Positions 55,970 through 64,000 of a stretch of DNA of 64,000 nucleotides are shown in pieces. This DNA is from Simmondsia chinensis (taxonomy: Eukaryota > Streptophyta > Magnoliopsida > Caryophyllales > Simmondsiaceae): contig JAGTTD010000010.1 of NCBI GenBank assembly GCA_018398585.1, forward strand, positions 5,411,501-5,475,500, in the 5' to 3' direction. Made by a program: the position numbers and the translations under genes. The notes beneath the pieces were generated by a model that did no database searches, was not told where the DNA came from, and saw nothing but the letters and a program-made list of their open reading frames with translations. Within the stretch, counting starts at the first letter, position 1; every line of letters starts with the position of its first letter.

Positions 55970-58335
55970 AAAATGCAAGCATCTAAAGGTAAGAGCATAC
56001 AAGCAGAAATAGCGGCACAGAGCAAGCAATAGGAAGCAAAAGAAAGCAAAGCATCAAGGGGCATATTTAGAAAGCCCTAATCCCAAACATTTATATTAGA
56101 AGAAGATAATCAGATTTGAATATGGGTCATTTAATTCCGGTTCAATTAGTGATTCATTACTTAAAGATGGTATTCGAATTTTAGACGGCGTGTTTTATGA
56201 AGGAAAATTAGGTGCAAATACGGAGGCTTTGATATATCTCAATTCCGGAATAGATATTTAACTTGGTTTACGAGCCTTCATATGAGCTCATTGTATAGTT
56301 TGAATGACCTTTTTTACAATTATGCATGGATATCAAGAAGGCTACTAGAGTCCTCTTAATTCCACTTGAGCAAAATCCAAAGAAGTAGATGAAACTCTAA
56401 TGAGAAGAGCAACTCATTAAAGTGGACCTGTTTTTCTCTATCTATAAAATCGATTAAATAATTAAATAACTCATCCACTGTCCCCATATCCTAACAGGAA
56501 TGAGATAGGCTGCTACTATTATCCATAACACATGATATACTAGTAGATTGAGCTGTTGCGATATAATTTAGCCACAAGTAGTTAATATGATGATTGAGAG
56601 CAAGTCAGTATCCAACATCTCCCAATTAACCACTATGGTTGTATTAATCACAATATCATTTATTTTTTCACTATATATATGTAATTGGACGTACATTCAA
56701 TCTGAAAAACAATATAATAGCAACAACAACAATATAACCGAATATGTTACCACTATCTAACTAATATAACAATTCGAAAAATAACCCACATAAGTCTATG
56801 TCACACTGACAATTTAGCATTACCAAGACTTTAGCATTGTTAAATCAAGAATGAGACATAAAGAAACCATTCGCTAAATTGCATAAAGGTAATTCGACCC
56901 CTTTGCGTTTTTGCATTGTAGCCTTGTTACCAATGTGCACCGTAGCGTATGCCTTAAAAACAATTGTTGTATCCAACCTTTGTAAAACTTTCTCAACCAC
57001 GTAGGCTTTTAAGTTGTGGCGCAAACCTCATACTTGGATTTGATCATGGATAGTACGTTACCATTTTTTCACTTTCTAGACCAAGAAATTACTCCACCTT
57101 CGAAAACATATGCACTTAAGGTTGATCTACCTTCATCTCAATCATCACCCAACGTAAATGATAATCTAATTTATCTCATATCACTACCTAGATAACAAAA
57201 ACTAAATCTGAAGTACCACGAAGGTAACATAAAATATTTTTATCTGCCAATAGACTTGTCGTGATAGACCTATTAACTCAATAGTTAAGCAAAAAATTTA
57301 ACGATGTGTACAATATAGTGTACAATAAGCTCCCATAGAACCTGAATGTGTAATGCTACTTGCTCGTTCCTGTTCTCGTCTATTTTAAGTCAATGCTAAA
57401 GGCCTAAGTTATGGCCCAACACTTCCCCTTACCATCTTTGTTATATAGAAGTGACTGAAACCCTAATTTTGTAATCGTGAATGCTCCAAAAAATACGGAT
57501 CATATGTGGCCATGAAATCTAGGGAAAAACATTTTTCAAAAAAAAAAGTGGTAAATATAGATAGTCTTAGGACAGTCTATGACGGACAAGGGAGCCTAAA
57601 GCATCAACATGAATGAGAAAAGAGAGGCTCCATTTGGTGGGTGATTTCATGATGTACAGGAAGACCTCATATAACACAAATTCACTAACAAATCAACTTG
57701 TCTATTTGCTTATTAGAAATAATGGTAAAAAATGACTTATACACACTGATGACTGATAAGATAAATCAACATATACATTCTTCTATGGCGATAACTATCA
57801 CTAGCCATTTTTGGCCCGTACTAGAGTCAGAACTTTCTTTGCTTGCCTTTTTTACTCTCATGAACTCAAAACCTCACCCAAACTATCGTCATCTAAGGTG
57901 CGCTATGGGCACAATTATATTATGTGATTATGAGTACAGAAATGACGCGATAGGAACATTATGGAGATCCTAATGTCTTTATGTAAGTCACTCAGACTTC
58001 TAGTAATCAGGATTCGGAAACTTATAATTTTCAAAGGAGAAGATAAGTTGTTAAAGCTCTGATACAACTAAAGAAAAATGAGATACAAACACAGAATTTA
58101 GTACACCTTAATTACGAAATATGATCTTGAACTTGTCTAACAAGCCTTCACATGAGTTCATTGTACAATCTAACTAGCTCCCTTTATAGTTGAGGGGTAC
58201 AAGTCCACCAAATCTTAGAGACACAGACAATATACTCTAATAGAAGATTTAACCTTTAAAGGTGAAACATTTTTCTCTATCTCAAGGGGTGTGTGAGAAG
58301 AGTTATTTATAACTAACTAAATAACTCCCTCAATG
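55970..58335. other. AT-rich interval, nothing coding
   Basis: Two distantly similar stretches, 56,210-56,470 and 58,110-58,330 (GAGCTCATTGTA versus GAGTTCATTGTAC, AAATAACTC), suggest an old repeat. No gene was recognised. Confidence 0.45.
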
Positions 58336-58344
58336 TCCCCCTAT

Positions 58345-58975
58345 ATAAGGGTGTTCAAAAAAAACCCCAAATCAAAAAAACTGAATCGAAATCGAGAAAA
58401 TCGAACCGAAAATTTCGATTATTGAGTTGGAAGAAGCGGTTCCGTTACTGAACCGATAAAAAATCTAGTTAATTTGGGTGGTTGGTATTCATGGGTTCTA
58501 ATAATATTGTTAACCGAATAAACCGATTAGTATATTTATGGGAGCATTATAGTTGTATAAATTATAGTCCAGTGGATAAATCTTCATGCTTAGTTTTGTA
58601 TGATTATGAGTTCAATTCAATTTAGTTTCAACCTTTTATATGTCTAATGTAAGCTAATCTAAATTAACTTCACAATTGTGTAGACTTATAAATATAATTG
58701 ACAACTTAAACCTAAGTGGTTACTTGGTTTACCATTTTTTACAGCATACAACAGTAGCAAAATTTTAGGATTTAAATGGTTGAGAAAAATACTTAAATTC
58801 TTTTTCAATAAATGGTTAACCGATTAACCAAACTGAACTAACTAATACTGAAATTCCGGTTAACCGAATTTAAACGGATGATAACGGTTATTGAATTTTC
58901 AGAAATTTCTTAAACGGTTACTGAATCGATAAGTTAAACGGTAAATTTAACAGGTACCAAACACCTCTACCCATA
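58345..58975. mobile_element. hAT-like non-autonomous repeat (AACCGA-rich)
   Basis: It starts GGGTGTTCAAAAAAAACCCC and ends GGTACCAAACACCTCTACCC. The interior is rich in AACCGAAT/AACCGATT words typical of this kind of plant repeat. Confidence 0.45.
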
Positions 58976-59125
58976 TCCCAATAAATACAGGATATGCCCC
59001 CATTTATTACCCAATCGAGTGAGGTATTTGATATAATCAGCCAAAAGAGGCTTGCAAGTTGATCGGGCAACCCACTTAATTTTGCAACATTTTATTATTA
59101 CCTCAGGACTAATTAGTACGAAAAC

Positions 59126-59269
59126 GACATGTCTCTCAGGTTGGGGGTCCTCGAAAACAGCCTCTCTTCAGGCTTAACACCCTGAAGGGGGAAGACTGCG
59201 TACATCAACCACCACAGACCCCGCTTCTGCGGGAGCCCTTGAGGCAATAGGTTTGTTGTTGTTGTTGTT
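59126..59269 (+). mobile_element. 5'-truncated SINE with perfect 19-bp TSD
   Basis: GACTAATTAGTACGAAAAC flanks it at 59,107-59,125 and 59,270-59,288. The body begins CTCAGGTTGGGGGTCC, contains GACTGCGTACATCAACC and CCCGCTTCTGCGGGAGCC, and ends in TTGTTGTTGTTG. It is the cleanest and probably youngest copy. It lacks the 5S head but starts only a few bases past the head-body junction. Confidence 0.92.
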
Positions 59270-59289
59270 GACTAATTAGTACGAAAACC

Positions 59290-60105
59290 ATCTTAGTTAA
59301 ATGTTTTGTATCTTCTTACTCATAGCTTCAATAAGTGGCGCATCGCAATGGGGTAAGGTTTGGACTTTTTTCGACCCGAACTTTTATTTTAACGATTGTT
59401 GCTTTTATAATTGTTGCAACGAAGAAAGAAATTCAAGGGGATTCCTTTCTTGGCAAGCTCGAGGCCGTAAGCTCAAGCTTGAGTTGTTGACTTTTGGTCA
59501 TTACTCCAAGTTCGAGCTCGAGAGATGACCTTTGACTGTGTAATCACTCACTCTTTCCATATTTGCATCTTCCTTAATTGAGTCAGATTCTTCACCATTG
59601 ACAATTCCTTCAAATAGGTAGAAATTCCTTTATAAATGGAGCGCTTTGGGGAGTCATTTAACACTTACAGATCTTTTAAGAAAGTCTTTCCTTCTGCGCT
59701 CTCGTATGCTTTCTTTCTTGAGACTAGTTTCTCCTCTCTATAGTAAGCAAGTTGGAACGTGCTCCAATCTATCTTTTTGGAGTACATTACCAACGTGAGC
59801 TAGTGTTAACCTTGGAGATCGGAGTGCCATTAGTCCATTGTACAAATGCAGGGGCATAAACGACTTAGAGAAGTGGTATATTCAATGGCACGGCGATTCT
59901 TGGGTTTGATTTATCTTTTCTGCTCCCTATATCTTATTTTATTTTCTATTGTTTTCCCTAGTCATTTTCGAGGTGATTCTACTTGATCTCAAGATTACCC
60001 GGTTCTAGTTTGAGGGTTGATTTTGATTTTTCCCATCTCAAGTTGTTTTTAACTGTCTCGAGTTTGCTTTCTGATTACCGATTTACGTTAGTTTTTCTAC
60101 TATCT
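59290..60105. other. Interval without recognised gene
   Basis: Only a 75-codon frame without recognisable similarity (59,301-59,528). It contains GAGC-like words near 59,455-59,520. Confidence 0.45.
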
Positions 60106-60107
60106 AC

Positions 60108-60668
60108 ATAAGGGTCAAACGAACCAAATGTTTGATGAACTACTTATGTTTGAAATTGATTACAACTCGTTTGTGTTCATTATGGAGGCTCAATAGCTTA
60201 CCGAGAAGAGTTCGAGCAGGCTTGATAACCTTGTCAAGCCGAGTTCGAAAAGGGGGTCCTTGACTCGTTAGCATTCACAAATAGCTTGATAAGGGCATGA
60301 TAAAAGATTGTTAAAATCCTTAAGGACTCATTAAAGGCTCGAGAACAGTCAACACTAGCTCAAACATAGTTCAATAGTGGTTTGATAGTAACTCAAATAT
60401 CTTGCCTTGGTAGCGACCTCGACTAGATATCAAGCGTAGCTTAGTTATGAGCTAGATTTGACTCTATAACAGGCTCAGCTCGACTTGATAATGGGCTTGA
60501 AACGTCGATATGGCTAAGAAATTGAGCCAAGCTGAGTAACGAACGCACTAAAAGCTTATCAAACTAAGGTTGAAGAGAGGCTTGAAAGCTCAGTAAGAGC
60601 TTGGCTCGAACTCGAGCTCGAGCTCGAAACAAGGGGTGTAAGGCTTGACTTAGCTAGTGTACACCCCT
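60108..60668. mobile_element. GAGC-rich hAT-like repeat copy
   Basis: The left end GGGTCAAACGAACC then AATGTTTGATGAACTAC matches the inverted right end of the 6205-8446 copy. The right end is AGTGTACACCCCTA. The interior is CGAGCTCGAGCTCG-rich. Confidence 0.55.
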
Positions 60669-60679
60669 ATCCACACCAA

Positions 60680-63230
60680 CTCATGCTCGATACATATAGA
60701 AGATTACCAACATAAATAGTGCGTGAAACTCGGAATTTAAGATGGGCTAAATTCACTAGAGGGTGGTTGTAAGTTTGAATTTTTTGCCGACCCATGAATT
60801 TTACATGCATGATATGAAAAGAAGTGATTAACTGTTTTTAACTTAGATTAATCCGAAAGCATATCATTCAACAATTTCAACATCATTGTACTTAAAAATT
60901 TTACTTTTAATGAGAGTTCAACAGAAATGTTTTCTTTCAATTAAATGTTGTTTAACAAATAATCAAATTGGGATATAGTCTCTATTCATTGTGGCTTGGT
61001 TACCACATGTAGTACTAATTCTTTATCGTGATAGAGATCACAACACTAATTTAAACTAGGTACAAGTAATCAGAATGTACCATTCACATCCTTGATTATC
61101 GATCTACTAAGTATTGCTGGCAATTAAGCCAGAGACGTACTTCCTTTCATCCACAATGATAACCACCAACTGGGAGGAGAGAAAAGATGGAAGATTCCTC
61201 TAAAACTTTCCTTGGGTTATTATTAGAGAAAGTGATTAATGATCATTGTGCGGAGGGGAATGATTGCTTATATAGACAAATAATTGGGCCTCCTAGTCAG
61301 ATGACCATATGTTATAATTGGGCCAACACAATACATGAGATTTAGGCCTAGTTTATATTCATAATAGATCGGCTTTCCTCATTTTATTCTCAAGCTAATT
61401 CAATCAATTGAGTCAAAATTTCAACATACATATGATAGTGGATATTTATCATAGTAAAGGAATTGTTCGAAAAATTGAAGCACTAGCGAATATATATAAG
61501 GACCAATTTTAACACTCGTCGTGATATAAATTTGGTCTCCTCAAAGAGGATTGTGGATGCATGTTTATTTATGAATAGAACCACGTAAAATTGGATATTG
61601 AATCTCGAGTGTATTTTCTGCTCTTCTTGATTTCACTAGTGATTGAATATACAATGTGGATTATTCAAGTTGTATATAAACCGATCTAAATTTATTGGTT
61701 ATAAAAGGGGACTCATAAATCAAATTGATATTTGGCCCTCTAATGAAATGGCACCTTTTTCCCCTATTGTAAACTATGAGGTTAACTAACACTAACAAAG
61801 TTACATGTTGAACTCATATATGATTACAAATTCGTGAGTTATGTTTGTTTTAATAAAAAATCTTTTCATCTCAATTTTAGTATTTTCTTTGATAATTTTA
61901 TAGCAACAACCATAAGTATGGAAAATTTTATTTTCTATTAACGAAAATTGGCTCCACCCCCCCCCCCCCCCCCCCAAAAACAAACCCAACAAAAGGAGAA
62001 AATATGTTCCTGGATAATCACACTTCATATGCGCCATTCAATCTTGACTTAGTCAAGTATGAACTTCATATAAATTTAAAGAATAAAGTCATTTCCTTTA
62101 GCTAGAAAAACAAAACATTTTCATCTTACAAATATTTTTAATCGAACACATGTTTTTGTTTTAAAATATTTGTTTGTATAACTAAAGAAAATCAAGTTGT
62201 TGTATAAAATTAATGTTCATATTCAAACTCCACAGAAACGAGGTTAAAGTGTGAGCATACAATCTGAGATTATGACAAAAAGTAGTTTTCCCTCTATCAA
62301 GGAAAATATGCTCCCTTTTTCTTGCAGGTTAGTCAATTTTCATTCAGTACAGGAAGACAATTTCTATATAAATAGCGATTGCTACTAATTACTTACACCA
62401 AAACATAACAGAACTAGTGATAATGACATTTTTCTTTCTGTTAGCTCTGAAATGCCATGCTTTGGTTTCCTTCTCTTTGCAGGTTCTAGTCATTTTATTC
62501 TTTGAGGGCATAGAATTTGTGGGTTTTTGGAGCATGATTTGATTTTATAAATGGTTTTTTTTCTGCCCAAAAGTAATTTATAATTTGGATAAAGAAAATA
62601 CCAATTTGTAATTTCATAAGAAAAAAATTCAAGTTGGATACTCAACCATCGAGTAGATCAAGAATCCATATCTTTTATTTGATCTTCCAACTAATTACCA
62701 GCATAACATTTATCCATCCAACTCAGGCTTATATCTTGTCTCAACCAAGCAAGTTGTCCACTTGTTTTATTTAGAAGAATTCAATGAATGTAAGTTGTAT
62801 TAAGCTGTCACTTTTGTTAATTTTAGAGCTCTGTATAAAGATATGAAGAGCTTGTAAATTTGAAAAAATTTCAAATCAAGTTCAATACAAAAATATTTCT
62901 CTTCCATTCTTTTGTCAAAATATATAATATATACATATATATATATATTAACATACAATATAGTCATAATAATGCCTATAAAATTATAAAAATATATAAT
63001 TATTTTGGCTAAAAAATAATTATAATTTATTGATGAATAATATAAAATCTAAATACAATACAACACAATTATAATTATAAATATATTTAATAGAATAAAA
63101 TGTATCATATATTGTTAAAAGATACAACTTTAATAATATGATATCACTATTTAAAATTACAAATATATTTTATAAAAGAAAATATATTATAAAAAATAAA
63201 ACAATATAAATAACTTAGTCTAAACTTGCC
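60680..63230. other. AT-rich interval, nothing coding
   Basis: It has TA-microsatellite-like sequence (62,920-63,200) and a 19-base C run at 61,957-61,975. No domain was recognised. Confidence 0.45.
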
Positions 63231-63369
63231 GCGGTTGGGGCGGACTTGCTATACTAGTGCTACAGTTGTCTTCTTCATCGCTTGATAAACCCAAGTTGAG
63301 TCGGTCTTGGTCTCTATCGTTTGTAGCCATCCAGTCCTTCAAGCACACCGACATTTCTAAGGTAGCCCA

Positions 63370-63974
63370 TTGTCACCCACCGCCTTAGTTTGTAGGATTT
63401 TTAGTACTTTTTATACCATGTATTTTGTGTATGTAATACTTGTATTTGATTTACTTGTAATTAGCAATTTCCTACGGTAATTAAGCAAAATCCACGTGTG
63501 TAATTACTTGGATGTGTGACGTGGTGCTTAGGGAGGTTAAGATAGTTTTAGGCGGTTGGATAAGGTAGTTATTTTCCTGATTTTTAGGTGTGTAATATGC
63601 CTATCATGCACATTGTGCCGGTTTCATTCTTAGTGCAATATAGGTGCCAAGCACCCATGAAAAGGGTAATTTTCCCTTTACCCACAAACATTGTGTACGT
63701 GTGTTTATGTGTTCTTCATGTTGTTTATACTTTGATCTTCCATAAAATACCGGGTGAGAGTGTGAGTGTAATTCAATCATCTTGTATTCCATTATTCACT
63801 TCCCAATCAAAATACTAAACAAACAAGACTTGGGGACTTTGGGCGGATTCATTACTGTTGCAAGGAGATTTGGACGCTTGACTCAATTAGGGACTTTCTA
63901 GAGTGACATTGAGTGGCATCACCGGACTTGGACTTAGGAATTTAGTCATCCCGTGATAAACGTGGTATCAGAGC
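63370..63974 (+). mobile_element. 5' LTR (partly defined) and primer site of an element leaving the window
   Basis: TGGTATCAGAGC at 63,963-63,974 is the canonical initiator-Met tRNA primer site. The preceding several hundred bases have LTR character: a CCATAAAATACC promoter-like site near 63,740 and a TTGTATTCCATT stretch after it. An ATG at 63,988 may open the element's first ORF (ATGGCTGGAAGTG, cut by the window end). The LTR start is not established. Confidence 0.65.
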
Positions 63975-64000
63975 AAAGTTTAGTACTATGGCTGGAAGTG

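Noticed and set aside
61801..62037. 78-codon minus-strand frame with a glycine run
   Set aside because: The glycines come from the C homopolymer; no other support.
63963..63974. tRNA gene fragment
   Set aside because: Only the 12-base complement of the initiator tRNA 3' end is present, at the edge of an LTR, so it is a primer binding site.

Overview
The window looks like nuclear DNA of a flowering plant, probably a eudicot. Two plant-type genes are split by GT-AG introns. Almost everything else is decayed, nested transposable elements: Ty1/copia, Ty3/gypsy, LINE, Mutator-like, hAT-like and SINE. SINE tails built of TTG repeats resemble the TS family of Solanaceae, which hints at an asterid, but I cannot name the species. 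There are no bacterial operons, CRISPR arrays or ribosome binding sites.

Layout. 1-1984: 3' half of a broken copia element and its LTR. 2.0-4.05 kb: LTR remnants around one isolated, inverted exon of an amidase gene. 4.2-13.5 kb: MITE, LINE scraps, an imperfect tandem duplication of about 1.56 kb, a GAGC-rich hAT-like repeat, a Mutator-type MITE with a perfect 9-bp target duplication, a probable solo LTR and a 5'-truncated LINE. 13.5-14.6 kb: a second Mutator-type element ending 75 bp before the first real gene. 14,670-27,410 (+): a five-exon amidase-signature gene (498 aa modelled). Its 7.8-kb first intron carries a large inverted repeat whose arms are two broken copies of an F-box-type gene, each with its promoter.

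27.6-32.2 kb: a SINE with a 5S rRNA head, a gene-free interval, a headless SINE, then a two-exon eIF4B gene on the minus strand (400 aa), the best intact gene here. 32.4-41.2 kb: a second 5S-headed SINE, a Mutator-like element holding a LINE scrap, and a 5.2-kb copia element with both LTRs sitting inside a MITE. 41.3-44.6 kb: MITEs, a LINE ORF1 fragment and the third 5S-headed SINE, nested with its own target duplication. 44,868-53,783: a Ty3/gypsy element on the minus strand with paired LTRs, PPT, PBS, decayed gag and an antisense additional ORF, but no recognisable pol; a 5'-truncated Tork-like copia lies inside it. 53.8-63.2 kb: MITEs, SINEs and AT-rich DNA without genes. 63.37 kb to the end: the 5' LTR and PBS of an element that continues beyond the window.

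Functionally, only the eIF4B gene (translation initiation) and perhaps the amidase (amide hydrolysis) look expressed. The most interesting signals are the SINE family whose head is 5S rRNA rather than tRNA, the F-box inverted repeat inside the amidase intron (a potential long hairpin RNA) with a 35-bp palindrome abutting each TATA box, and the pol-less gypsy element. All work is by eye; identity figures are estimates.
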